Shown: positions 1 through 13,900 of the stretch, in pieces | Layout: every line of letters begins with the position of its first letter | Numbering within the stretch: the stretch's first letter is position 1 | Origin: Fallopia convolvulus | Taxonomy: Eukaryota > Streptophyta > Magnoliopsida > Caryophyllales > Polygonaceae | Length of the DNA: 64,000 bases | NCBI GenBank assembly: GCA_964016875.1 | Contig: OZ024736.1 | Location: 2,921,001 to 2,985,000 of the forward strand | Direction of reading: 5' to 3' | Made by a program: the position numbers and the translations under genes | Notes under the pieces: generated by a model | What the model saw: the letters and a program-made list of their open reading frames with translations, nothing else | What the model was told of the DNA's origin: nothing | The model's database searches: none

Positions 1-1186
1 TCCTGGAAGAAAATGTAGAACAAAATAGTGAGGCCCTCGTCGAGGAGTTTCTCTTAGAGGACAACTTATGGGACCTATAAAAGATTGAACAGGCCATCTC
101 GCCGGACGACGTTCAACGTGTAACCCAAATTACAACACCGCGAAACAAAATCCCGGACAGGCAAATACTGGTAACCGATTAGTACGGTTGGGGTTCCACC
201 CATTCGACTATGCAGTGGATTCATAGGAATAAGGGCGATCCCTATTTTAACTTAAATTGGATATGTAAGCTAAATATTCCATCAAAAATGAGAAATTTTG
301 TTTGGAAGGTTGCACGAAGGACCTACCCACGAAATGCCGGCTCGCTGATAACCATATCAGTGTCGTGCAAGGATGTGTCGCTTGCGACTAACCAAATGAG
401 GACATCAACCATATCTTGCTTGAATGCAATAGCACCAAAACCAGTCTTAACAACATCAACCCTAAAATTGCTCGGATTATAAACCAAATTAAACCATAGG
501 ATAAATAACCCACCCAAATTCTAGATGAAATTAGGGTGCTATTGTCCAACTCAGAATTGGAAAACCTTATTTGGTATTGGTGGAGCATCTAGTTCTTCAT
601 AAACAAGGCTGTTTTTGAACTCTCCGACTCCAACAAAGTAAACCAACAAGATAAAATTTGCGAGTTTATACGCAATCAAAGAAAGGAATGGCATAACACC
701 AAAATAAATATTGACTCTGCCCCCACCTGTTGGGAGTCGAGTCGCGAAGTACAAACTAAGCCGCACCAAATGGTGGCCCCCGACTAATTTTACTAAACTT
801 AATTTTGATCGTGCAGTTAATGCAGAAGGGATGGCGTCGTTCAGGTTTGCCCTCAGGGATTGCAGCGGAGACCCCATCCATTATGACGAAGGACTGATTG
901 GTCGACAATCCATTCTTATGTCCGAGACCATCGTCTTACGTGAGGGAATTATTGAAGCCACCAGACGTGGCATTTCCCATGTCCAAATTGAAGGCTACAA
1001 TCTTCATTTGGTCAAGGCCATACTTGGTGACTGGCGGTGTCCTTGAGAGATTGAAATTATATGTGATGATATCCATTGTCTGCTTGCCCGCTTCCGGTGT
1101 TTGAGCATCATCCATGTTTCTCGGGAGTGCAACTCAGTGGCGGACTACATTGTTGTTGGTTGGGCGCATTCTGGCCATAACGGCTA
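1..1186 (+). pseudogene. Decayed LINE ORF2 tail (zf-RVT and RNase H region)
   Basis: The translation around 200-480 contains KMRNFVWKVARRTYPRNA, the pattern of the zinc-binding reverse-transcriptase region (zf-RVT) of plant L1 LINEs. About 700-1186 reads as the RNase H fold that follows it: TKLNFDRAVN (first catalytic Asp), SETIVLREGIIEA, then HVSRECNSVADYI near 1108-1150, the usual C-terminal His/Asp motif. Frames change and stops occur, so nothing is translated as a unit. The element is cut by the window start, and its endonuclease and RT palm are not here. It is distinct from the two fuller LINEs downstream, which lie on the other strand. Confidence 0.75.
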
Positions 1187-1342
1187 GAGGGTGTTCTATT
1201 ATGAAAAAATCCGGATGCACTATTCGGAAACCACGTTTAAATAAACAATATATATTTTCTAAATATAAATACTATATTACATAACAATTAAATTTACATG
1301 TTTAAAATAAATTTTATTATATAATTATACATATTTATAAAA

Positions 1343-1535
1343 GCTCATGGCTCAACGGCTGAGCCTCTTGCCAATGTGCAAGAGGTCTCAGGTTCGAGCA
1401 TCCAGGGGCGACGGTTTGCCCTTCTTTATTAGAATTGGTTAGTAACCAGTTCTCACCCGTTTACATGTGCTCTAGACTAGCCGAAGTAGTACTTGAACTA
1501 TCTTAAATCTTACCAAATCAAAAAAAAAATATACT
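1343..1535 (+). mobile_element. tRNA-derived SINE with 11-bp TSD
   Basis: A polymerase III-type A box (TGGCTCAACGG at 1348) and B box (GGTTCGAGCAT at 1391) lie 43 bp apart, as in a tRNA. A non-tRNA body of about 110 bp follows, ending in an A-rich tail at 1520-1529. TATTTATAAAA occurs at 1332-1342 and again at 1536-1546, a perfect direct repeat consistent with a TSD. There is no cloverleaf with an acceptor stem, so this is a retroposon and not a tRNA gene. Confidence 0.7.
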
Positions 1536-1559
1536 TATTTATAAAAATTAAATTTTGTA

Positions 1560-1745
1560 TTTCTTAATAATAAAAAAAAAGTCTGTCCAATCTGACCAAA
1601 AAATAAAAAAGTCAGTCGTCTGACCGGACCAGGGACCGACTTTCAAATTTTTTTGGACCGAAGATGGATCTGATACCCCTCAGTCCAGTCCAGTTTGATC
1701 TTGTCTAAAAATCCGGTCTAGACTGGATTTTGCCCATCCCCAGCA
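1560..1745. other. Possible hAT-type transposon terminus
   Basis: The stretch ends in CTGGATTTTGCCCATCCCC, the reverse complement of the GGGGATGGGCAAAATCC ends typical of many plant hAT elements. It is rich in CCGGTC/GACCGG and CAGTCCAGTCCAG repeats like those found just inside hAT ends. No matching left end or 8-bp TSD was identified. The SINE at 1343-1535 may sit inside the same decayed element. Confidence 0.35.
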
Positions 1746-1963
1746 TATTTACAAATAGAAAGAGAATGCACTTGAATTGCGTTATAAAAGAATATCTCAA
1801 AGTGAGAGATTGAATTGACATGCAGTTGAATTGCTTTTGTGTGTGTTTTTTTTTGCTCCAGCGAAGAGAAGTTTGAGAACTTGTGTTATGCTCATAAAAT
1901 AATTTCAGTATAAGAACTTTGTATTAAAAACATACTCGAACTTGGTTTACAATCCAAATTAAA

Positions 1964-4900
1964 TCAGTCGGCGATTGTAGGGGATTCTTTACTTGGCTCA
2001 GTGGCCTCAACCTTTTCAACTGTAGTACTACTACTCTCAGCGGGAGTGGCAGCTTGTGCTGGACTAACATTCTGTGAATCCGTTACTAGTCCAAGGACGA
2101 CCAGAGTGGACCTGGAGCATCATAACCCCAATTCTTGCATTTAATTTATCATCCATCTATCTATCTATCTATCCAGTAGCGTGAAAAAAAGTTATAGATA
2201 TCATCAGGTTCCAGCAAACAAACCTTGTAAGAGTAGAGCGTACTTCCGGTTGACTGGCATGGCCAACCAGTGGTGCTTTCAGTGCAGGGATTTTGTTTAA
2301 TGCACTTTCCAGCTGAGCTGAAGGCACCTGCAAATGTAATTTATTCAAACATAAACATGATCAAACTTAAGTTTGTAATTTTCTCCCCTGAAGACATCAT
2401 GCACACTTATGAGACTGATCTTACAGCTACAATATTATATAAACGCCTAGAAAATTAATTCCAAGGTGGAATTCTAGTATGCAAGTGTGGAATTTATGTA
2501 CCTGAAGCAATACATTGAATGAATGAGGTTGTGTCAGCTGTGCACACTTGAGAAACCCTACCCACAACTTTGGGTATTTCCATATCTGCAAAAGAATTTA
2601 CATGTCAATGCTTTGTAGGAAGCATAACTACATAGCACATCATCATTGACCCAATGGGGCTCCGCTACAGCGGAATCTGGGGGGGGGGGGGGGGTCAAGA
2701 TGGGGGTATCCCTGCCCAAGGAAAAGGGGGTACGCCCGATAGACCCAAGAAAAACTGAAATTCAGCTATGAGACAATAATAACTGAATTAATGCACCAAA
2801 ATTGATATAGGGACTAAATCCATCTCAAAGGCAGTGTATAAAAGCCAATCAGCATGAGGATGCGCCCCAATAAGAAAAAAGAAAAATAGTTACCTGCTTG
2901 TTCACGAGACGAGAGAGAATGCCCATTATGAAGTCAACCTGCAACATAGAGGAAAGCACGAGGCATACTCTTTAAGAACATATAAGTATACTTAATAAAC
3001 CACAAAGACATATGTCTCAGTTCTTTCCTTCCTTACAGGGATGTCTGAGTTTCATTTTATGATAATGTTTCAAGTCAAATTCATCCTAAATGACAATAGC
3101 AGGTACAATGCATATGCTTAACAAACTCCATCAGTTAGGTTAGACCTTGCCTCATTAAAGAAAACAATCGTCTTTTCAACCGGAAAAAAAAAATCATCTA
3201 GAATGATGTTTTCTAAGTTCCATCAAGGCAGCAAAGAGGTACAGCTCTTACAACGGTTTCTTTATTATACCACTTAGGAAGAAGAATCCAAGGCAGATGC
3301 ACGATGAGAAGAAAAAATAACTCACCAGTGCTGGAAAAGCACCTACTGCTTGTAACACTGTTCGCATGAATAACAATGGAAGTGGAATTTGTTCAACCTG
3401 GTATGATTTAATAATCATTATTGTAAATCAAAGCTTCTCTAGGAAGAAACAGACAAGAAAAAAAATAGATCATGGAAATTGCAGTTTGCAGACATACCAG
3501 TTGATTTAGGACCTTTGCAAGAACTTGCTGCGTGAATATTTGCCTTTGTTCAAAACACGCATTACATGCATCGGTCACCTACTTAGACAAACAGAATACG
3601 CACATGATTTGCATAAAATGAAAATCAAAGGGGTAAAAAGATAAGATCTGACGCAGAAAAACCTTCTTAAGGGGAATCCGATCTTTTTCAGGATCTACTG
3701 CATGGATGGCAATTAAAACTTCTTCAGGAGTGAGTACAGGACCAGACAGTGCAGAACCCTGCAAAATTAAGTTCATATCTTACATTCCATATTGCTAATT
3801 ACTAGAGCAACAACAAACGCAGGATGCATTCAAGGAATTAAAATTGTACAAATAGGACTTTCCACTATTAGAAGGTTCTTATACAGAAAATTTCCAGGTA
3901 TAAGATAGTGAGAAGAATAATTAGAATAAAAATTATAGTTTTTTCTTGTCATGGGGCCTGCTATTCATTGTAAAGGAACAAAGGACTAAAATTTTTCTCC
4001 TCAGACCCTAATAGCAAGTTAGGCATCCTCATCTCAGTGTCAGTTGGGATTTTTATTTTTTTTTTAGTTTTTATTTTGAGCAGAATGTGATTGAGATGAT
4101 GAGAGGAATTAAACTCTTACGCACTGTCCATATAGTTTTTTTTTCAAGAATAGGCATTATCTATGGTGCATTTCATAGAAAACAGCCAAGGAAAAGAAAC
4201 AGTTACTCTCGAAGAGAATATGTTGTAGTAAGAGATCCACCACTTGTATATGTGAAAAAACTGTTAAAGAGGACATGATATTAAACTGAGACATATGAGA
4301 CAAAGGCTTTCACATGAGCAAACAGCTTTCTCATAATCATGGAAGAAAAGGGAACCGTGAAGCTCATTTCTACAAGGAGGCTTTTGATCCAAATCATCAA
4401 TAACCTACATATCGAAACAAAGTGACTCAAGAAGTATAGTTTGTTTGAGACATAAGATATCATGCTCAATTTTGTAGTTGGTGAGAGTGGCTATTGTAGG
4501 ATATCAGACCCTTAGGTATAAACCTTACTTCTCTATAACTTAAAGATCCTTAATAAGTGTAGCACTGCAGTGGTGTCTCAATGACATCTATTGTCCCTGC
4601 CCACCTTGCTCGAGTAAGATTGCACAATCATGAGCTATAGGCAATTGAAGTTTCATGGATATAGAAGGTGGTAATCAGTTGTGTAGAGTCAACATGTTCC
4701 TGCTTTTAAACGGGACTATTTCACGCTAGGAAACCCAAAATAGATCCCAGCTAGTTGGCAAAGGACTCAATCCTGATGAAGAGTGTCCTTAAGGCACCCA
4801 ATATCTCATTCTCATGCCAGGTTGCAGGCTGGTGATGTCACGAATTCAATTGAAACAGCATGGACTAGATGGAGGAATATGGATCCCACCAAAACCTAGG

Positions 4901-7900
4901 TTTTTAGTTTTACGGTGTTGCACCTAAACTCTTGCCTCTAAAATATCCTATCCTAGTACCCTATTTAGGTGTGTATAACGAGATCCAGACCAGATAATTA
5001 AGAGGAATTGAACCCAAATTGGCCAACCAACTTTAAGGGGCCGTCCAAACCATAGTTCAAGTGATACCAGTGGAGAAATCATGCATCATAACTGATCCCT
5101 TGTCACTGACTGCCTTTTTATATTCAACTGTCCTATCCAGATAAAAGCTGACGAATTTAGGGAATGCAGACGTTATATAACATCATGCAAGTAGTTCAAA
5201 TGCTAAACTTTGCTCACACATAGATGTATGACATTGGATGAATATCTACTTGAATATACCTGTAACAGGCGTGTAAGAGCTGCCTGGAACCTTTCCGCTG
5301 GAAGATTAACCAGACTAGGAACTATCTGTACCACCTATGATTACGAATGAAATAACTCATGTTTGGAACAGGCAGAATGAAAGAAGAGAACCTTTGTTAG
5401 AGAAAAATACTGATTTAAGCAATGGAAAAAAAAACATTATAAACCTCTTCCTTCGGTAAGAATGACAATATTGGAAATAGCATCTCTACATCCTGTACCA
5501 ATCAACAACTAAGAAGTGTTAGGACAATATCAGAGTCAAAAACTTAAATAGAATGGCATCAAGCCCCCAATAAGTTTCAAAATGAACCATATACCTTTCC
5601 CTTAGACTCATACAAACTTTTTATTGCAGTGATTAATTGAGGTGAAGGAATTATCCCGTCTGTGAGAGTATGCAAAACCTAAATGGAAAAATGAAATGGT
5701 AGTAAGATTATTATAGTTCTCATGATATACGAGTATGTGTTAGTATGACTGTCTGTACCTCCATCAGAAGGCTCTCACATCCTTCAGGTGGATCAGAAAT
5801 AATTTCAAGAACCATTGGTGATGCACCAATGGTGCGGGCAAGAATAGGCATTTGAGAATGAACTGCCTGCAGAAAGAGATTTTTGAGAGAATTTAAAGAA
5901 TAAAGAAAGAATAGATATAAGGTCAAATTAAAATGCAATAGTTTGTAAATTGACCTGTTTTACATATGATGGGGAGTCTTTGTAGATAATAAATATATGT
6001 CGAAGAAGAGAGTGCTTCTGTTAATTCAACCACGTGGATAAAATTCCACATGCACAAGAACAAGAGAAAAAGGTGTCATTAAGATGGCAATCACAAATAA
6101 GGGCAGAACAAGAGAGAAATATCCTACCTTCGTACACAATGCGAAATATAGTGACATGCATTTCCTTGCCTCAGAAATAAGCATGTGTGAGGTATCCTTG
6201 GATGTATTTGATTGGTGAGTAGAAGAAATGTCTTTCGCAACATCTATTAATGAATCCTCATTTGAAGGAAATGCATCATCAGAGTTCTGGGAACAGAGAA
6301 AGTGTGTATTTGTTAAAACATCATTCACTTAATAAGGCATATCCACAGGTTAGCACCTTATTAACAACAATAATAAGCGTATTCAGCTACTTATCACACC
6401 TTATCTGCACTGTTACGTTATCAGTATATCTAACTAAACACGCACATAATGAATAACTAAATATCAGATACTCTAGGCAGGCATACACGAGCATCAAACC
6501 ATAACTGTATAAGAAACAGACAAAAGTTGGTTGAAACAGCCTGACAAATATGAGCATAAATGATAACTATAAACAGAGAACAAAAAAAAAACTACATCAA
6601 AATAGTCGGACATAGATGATAGAAGACAATGTTGCTTTCATTTACTTCCTACCCTCTTCCATATATGTAAATAGGAACTGTCCAATATGAATATAAGAAA
6701 TGACAAAACTGATCTTGAAGTCATCAAGCATTTTCATCAAGCAGTCTAAGTTAGGCAAAAGCACGCTGAGCAAAACCTCCAGTTTTGTAGTCATTTCTTT
6801 GCAGCTTTCAATGACTAATAGAATACAACAAAAGTCATTATAAATTCCTCCCTGCACATAGAAGTCAAATGTATGCTCTTCATCTTTTACCATTGCCTAT
6901 TTCAAAAAAGTTTCTTTTTTTATCTTAAAATATTGAGCTAAGGCCTATCGCCTATATGATGAGGATTTATCTAAAAAAACAGCATTCATTGACAATTGAA
7001 ATTCACGACATCTACATTGTCAGTTACTGTGACAGCAACTGGCATAAGAATAAAAACAGTGGTCCACCATACATGGGTACCCTAGGGACTGTCATCACTA
7101 ACTATTTGATCAAAAAGCAGGATCAATTTTCCAGTCAGCAAGGTTTAGAGTCACAGATGACCCAATTAAAATCCAAATTATTCAAATATACATGATGAAA
7201 AGCTGCAGTACAATATGCATAAAAAGATGATTTTAGATTAAGCTTAAAACTGGAAGTTGAGAAAAAACCATACTTTTTGTGACTGAGTACTAGACTTTTC
7301 AGCTTCAGCTGTATCAATAGTTGGTTGCTCCTTCACCACTGAAACTAGCATATTCTTTGCAAAGTCCTCTATTTGTACAGAAATGGATGATAATGGATAA
7401 AGCTTATTCGCAACCTAAAGAAGGAACAGTACTGAGTGATAAAATAGAAATTGCAAGGTCATGGTTCATTATTATGTGTATATGCAGCAAATTAGACATA
7501 CCAAACGTATTGCTTTCATGCGAACTTCCTCCATATGATGAACTGCACTCTTCCAAATGAAATAGATATCATTAGTTAAAAAGAGAAATGAGACGGGTGT
7601 ATGAAAAATCATCTATAGCAAGTGCAAAATAGAGCATATCATGACACTCTAGAAACAAGGAAATAGCAAATGAAACATTTGATAAGCTACAACATAAATG
7701 CTTCCTGATGCCAGATAGGCATCAAGCAGTCAATAAGAAAAATGTTACACATTTTTTGAGTGAGATCCCAAAGAAAAACTTTTTTGGAGCACAGAATAAC
7801 TCAAAAAACTAGATAATGCCCATACATAGGAAACTGAATATCAGGGATGTGATATGGTTTCAAAAGATGAACTGAAAATCGAAAAATCCAAACATCTCAG

Positions 7901-10900
7901 AAATAGATAGAGAGGAGAGCACGCCATTCGACAGGGAGATTCTAACATGGTTACTTCTTCATATAGATAGATCATGTGGTTCCTATGGGGTGGGATGATG
8001 GGGTCGGTCCATGGATCCACGGGCCAAGGGACAGTCACAGCCTCACAGGTAAGTTTCTATGGGGTGTAGGCCTCCCACTCTAAGATCCTTTTTCAAACCT
8101 GCTTCCACCGCTTCGATTATGCAATTGCATTTCAATAATTCTTCAGTTACAACTTTGTTGCCCTTGTAACAGACCAAGATATTAAGGAAATAGGGTTTTG
8201 AAGCATATCAAACTAGGATGTTCATAGTTCCGTAATATCATCAAGTCCGCCACATTCAGGTAGACATGCTTCAGCCCCACGCCCATTTGATTAGCTTAAC
8301 AATATAAGATTCCAAGACTAACAATACCAGGGACAACTAAAGTTCCCAAATGATTTCAAAAAAAAAAATTGCTGAGGAATCCAACCCCCATGAAACCAAA
8401 GAGAAGAGGAAAATACATCATGGCCCCCCCAGATCCCGCCTGAGGCAGATCAACACTTGGTTGATGTTGTTTACTTAATTACTAAACTAGTAAGCCCCTA
8501 AAATATCTAGGCTTTGTTTCTTGATTCAAAATAAAGAAATGTGTGAAAAATAGTTAATTTTTCACATATCTCAAGGTAAATTTGTTAGTAATGAAGTCTT
8601 TATTTTAAATCAAACAAACAAGGCCTTAGAGGTGCCTATTTGTTAAAGTTTTTCGTAATGTTAAACTAATATAAAATCCATGACAATAATAGTCCATGTT
8701 CACTGTTAGACATGAGAAGTCATCTCCTTCATGATAAACTTTCTCTATGCAACTAAGGTAACAAATCTATTGTGGTTATAAATTTTCTGTCATTTTTGCC
8801 AATAACTTGTCAGTATGGAACATAAAGTTTCATGTTAACCTTCACCAGTTTGACAGTTGTAAACGCATATAACTTTTTTCTTGGCACGCTATAAAAATAG
8901 AGTACTTATAGATATTAACAAAACTTCATGTTGACCCATTGATCCTATGCACTACCTCACAGGCTCACAGCACCACACTGTCCTCCCAAATACAACCCAT
9001 AGACAAAGGGCATTAAGAAATATAGAATGAACTGAAAAAGACATCATGGTAGCAGAAAATAATACTTTAAACAAAGAAAGGAAAAACCTTCAAAGCAATC
9101 TTCAACAAATCATCACGGAGTGGTGGCCGCAACATTATCAGGCTCCAGACAGTACTAAGCCCTTGAGTAACTCGATCTCCAGTTTGTGATTCCTTGTCAT
9201 CCTTCCCATTGTCATCAGGACAGCACAAGCGTTTAAGCAATTCAAATATTGACTTGGGGAGATATGGAACTTCAGAAAGTAATCTATTCAAGGATTTATC
9301 TGAGGGTAGAAAGGAATCTCGTAGTGTTTCTGCCTGTAGAGAATCATCAAACCATTATTCTCACATGAAATCAGCCGAAAAAACAAAATATAAAGAAAAG
9401 GTGGATGGGCATTTTGCATACCACTCTCAAAAGAAACATTTCATAAACTGATGTAGCAGTTGTAGATGAGAAAAAATCGCGCTCTTCAGTCTCCCTATAC
9501 AGTTTGTAGAGAACAAGCAGTGTCAACTCATGTCCCTGCATGCATCATTAACATGTAAGCTAACACAGTTGCTAAAAAACAGGGAAAAAAAACTCAATGG
9601 CTACTTAACCATGCATTATATACTCTGTTTACACTGAAGGTATATATATATACAACAAGACAAGCAAAAAAACAAAAATTGAAAGAAAAAGAAGCCCCTT
9701 AATTTGCTAGAAGAAACGTACATAGTGAAAAGGCATTTTATGACAATACAATAAAAAATTCAATGTCTGTATGGGTTCTTATTTTTGATGATTATGTACT
9801 GTAGTGTATATATTTCCAAATTATTGTGTATAATGAAACAGATGAGTAATTATTCTCCACCTTTCTGCACATGGTTTCAAAGCTAGGGATCACAATTTAC
9901 AAATAACATTTATGTGGGGCCTTACCGCCAATATTACTATTTGTCAGCATCTTTCACAATTTCTACCCTCTAGCCTTAATTGCCATTTTCTAAGACCTAG
10001 TTAAATTGATACCTTTGCTCACAATGTCCAAGCGTGCAAAGATTACTATTTTCAATGTGCTAAGGGTGATGGCAGAAAGGTTGCATAATATTGTGCTCGC
10101 CAGTACTTCTTGTTCCTTATCATACTCTCCAATAAGTTTCTCTTTTAAGGATTAGATGCCTTGGAAAGATTTATTCGGGATTAATAGGTCACTGATCAGG
10201 TGCCACATACCACATGACACCCTCCTCCACTAATATACTAGGTACTCATCATGTTCCAAAACTGTCAGCTAGTTTCGTCTCTATTCACAAAGTGACCTAT
10301 GACTTAAACTGCAATGCTTTGTTCTACCCCCGTCATTTTGTACTGCGACATCAAATTATAGGGAATAGAATTGGACTTGCTAAGGAGGACAGTCTTTACT
10401 ATCTTCATGCATCAGTTCAACATATCTCTGTGCCTCTTACCATCTTCAAGTACACAGTTTGGTGACATCTCTTCCATTTGAGCCATTTTTCCTTTACTAT
10501 TTTGAAAAAATGTTCCTTCTTTTCTCAAGTGTGTTAATGCTGAGATATTTCATTGTGATGTCTGTGAATTTGCAAAACACAACAATGGTTTATTCATACA
10601 GACATTTTGGGACCTTCTAAAGTTACTAATGCTACAGGATCGATCACATTGGTATATCTCCTTCACCAGTGACTAAAGTCACGTGGATTTTTCAACTTGA
10701 AAACAAACGTGATGCAAACATTATACTTCTGATTAGGATCAAATGGTCTGAAAATCACATTGTTCTGATTGGTCAATGCAAAAGATCATTTTATTGAATG
10801 CTATACTTCTGATTAGGATCAAACAGTCTGAAAATCATTTTCTAAGTTCCTAATTCATGACTCGTGTTGTGTAGGCACTCATGGGGTCACTAAAAGGAAA

Positions 10901-13900
10901 AACGGTAACTTGTCTAGTACCCACTACCCCTGAGATGTGTTGGTTGAATTCCTATATATACTGCTTCGGAGTAAAGACGATCACATAGTGGGTGTGTGGC
11001 TCATTGGTAGATGGGCTAGAGTTTTAACATAGCCTAGGCTAACTATACTCAGATGTCTCAATTTCAACATCCTACAATCCCTATGACTTCAACGTAATGA
11101 TCTAGTTAGTATCACATCATTTGGATTGTAGTTAGAAACATACAAGACAAAGCATGCAACTCAATCATTAAATTACCTCATGATTTGCATAGTCTGACAG
11201 TATGTGTTGTTGTATTATTGTCCATGGGTCCAATTCCAAAGGAAACTGCAAAAAAGGACAGCTATAATTTGTAAACAGGCACAGAAAACTACACTACAAG
11301 ACATTGCAAAAGAGATCAGTTGAGTACAACAACAACAACATCAACCCAGGGGTATCCCGGTATGAGCGAGATCTTTTGGGGAACTGTCGTCGTCGAAGAT
11401 GTATCCCAGTATGATGATCAGTTGAGTACAAATGGTGATAAATATTTTGTCTGCGAGCTAGGTTTTCTTCAATATGGATAAATATTTTGGAGCAAGTTAA
11501 AGCTAGTCCAAGCAATTTGAAAAAAGCAAATTAATGTGTACTAATAAGCTTGGTATCAGTAAAAAAAACCAGTAAAAAATGATTGTACGGTGAATACTCT
11601 ATTAGTTCAAATATATTAGATTCACAATCAAAGATTTATTTTAACCCTGCTGAAATAATAGATATCTTTATCCACAAGCAAACACTCCCATTTTAGAATA
11701 AATAGTAGATATCATATTCAGAGATAGGAAATAAAAAAAAAGATCATATAATTTAACTGATGAATGCATAATTTCTGAACTAATTTAATAAGGAAAGCTA
11801 TTAAATGCTACCTCAACTCCTAAATAAGCAAGCAATGAGAAATGCAGCTGTGAACCTCCAGAAATAGCAACTTGCTTGTATGCCTTAACAATACGTACAA
11901 AAGAAACCTTCTGTATCTCATCTTTCTCTTCATCAGTAAGGTCAACTGCAGGTGCTGCAATCTTGGGCAAGACAAACAGTTGGATGCAGCCAATAGAAGT
12001 CGCTGTTGAGGTAATTCCACTATTTGCATCAGCTACAACTGCTTTTGGGCATGATTCCTCAGACCTATCGGTAGATACTGATGGAAGTGAATCAAATTTT
12101 GATCTTTTAACCAAATTTTTATCTAGGTCTTGGCTCCCATCATCTAAATCAGTAGCAACAAGTGAGGTAGACATATGTAGACCAGGAAATTCATCATTAG
12201 GAGGATTGTCCAAGCCTGGTATACCAGCACCAGTGTTCTCCATATCTTGACACCCAACTGCAAGAGAAGAAAAACCCTTGGCAACTTCTGAAAATCCATC
12301 AGAATCTGTAGCAAGTGGTAGAGAAGACGACATTGTTTTGTCAGCACCTTCATCATCCATTAAAACACTTGCTCCATGGTCATCCTCAACCACTGCAAGC
12401 AGTTTCTCCTTCACATCATGTTCCTGCTGATAAAAAAGATTATTGATCGATAGGATAAAGAAAGAAACATCTCAACAAATTTACAAACAAAACAATTAGA
12501 GGAACCACTTGATAATGGCTAGTGTTAAGCATATGACATGATGATACTGAAGAAGTTTTGAAAATAACAGAATAGAAAAACCAAGAATATTGGTAAAACT
12601 TCAAGAGGAGAAAAAGAATCTTGCCTTCAATTCATGAGAAGTTGGTTGTTGGACACCGGTATCTGAAGTTCTAGATGAAATTGCATTGGAAAAAAACAAT
12701 GATAATTGTCTGAATCGGCTGTCACTCTCTAACATGGCAGAAAGAGTACCACTACTTGTCAATGCTTCATTATCTCCTTCAGCCTTTGGACAAGCAGGAG
12801 GCAGGCACTTCATATTAGCTATTACTACCTCTGCTAGCATGTCAGTGGCAATGCTTGCTATAAGAATATCCAGAGATGCAGCTGTTTTTTCACCTTGAGC
12901 AACCAATGCACCCAATATTGCCACAAGTTGTTGAACAGGTCCTGATTCACTTTCTGCATGGGGAATTGGCTGTGCCCTAGGAGTAATTCCCTCATCAACA
13001 ATTACAGAATTTGACAGTCCAGGTGATCCTTCTAATACAAGAGAATTTGATTTTAAACGTTTTCCAGGAGTATCACTATCATCACTTGTTTCTCCAAATT
13101 CATGATCCCCACTTCTTTTCCTACCCTTAGTACTATGTACTAGTTCAGTCATGCCTGTTGAAGGCTCCTCCTGCAAAGATTTGCAATAACAATGATTAGA
13201 AATTTAGAACAGAACTTAACTTTAATCAAGTGCTACCTGAGTAAAAGGCAGTGTAGCATGCTCAGTAAAGATAGAATCAAAAAGAGAGGATGTGTAGCAT
13301 TCTCTATTCAAAAAAAAGGTTACCTGAGTAATAGGCATATCTCTCTCTTCCTCCTTGACTTTACTATTGATGCTGCATATTTCTTCAACTGCAAGATCCG
13401 CTAATTCTCCAGCTTTCATTTCCTTCAGTGCACCTACTAGGCGATCACGCCACTGCAAATATTATGAACACAAATGAACACTTGGAACTAAGGACAATAA
13501 TTTTATGCTCAAACAATTACATTTTTCATCGATGAATCCACCCATTGATACAGTCTTGGGGCTCATTTGGTATCGATACCTGGTATCGGTATGGGTATCA
13601 AGGTATGGGTGATAAAAAGGTATCAGATATAATAATCGGTAAGGATGATATCAAGTTATCACTTTTTAATATCACTTTCTTGGGGAGATATCAAGATATC
13701 CCTTTGATACCAATATTGGGACATACCAAACACCAAATATTGGGTTACCTCATAGTCTCATACAGTGGAAAAATAGATGTTTATGAATATTTTAACCCGT
13801 TTATCAGCCACTCGAGGACCCATTTGAACTCATTTTTGTAGGTTTTAGTGTTTTGGCTTTGACCCAATACCAAGTCAGTCAGTTTGTTTGTTATGGAAAA

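Noticed and set aside
1341..1415. Candidate tRNA gene
   Set aside because: A and B boxes are present, but no acceptor stem pairs, and the unit has a SINE body, an A tail and a TSD.
2679..2694. G16 run as a G-quadruplex regulatory site
   Set aside because: A single unbroken G run in a retroposon remnant inside an intron; length may also be a sequencing artefact.
6287..6328. Symplekin exon 15 extended upstream to an in-frame ATG
   Set aside because: The acceptor TTCCCAG at 6287-6293 fits the phase of exon 14, and the extension has no symplekin similarity.
13222..13323. Extension of symplekin exon 7 (frame open past the donor)
   Set aside because: A good GT donor ends the exon at 13324, and the next exon (13170-12625) joins in frame; the extension is intron.
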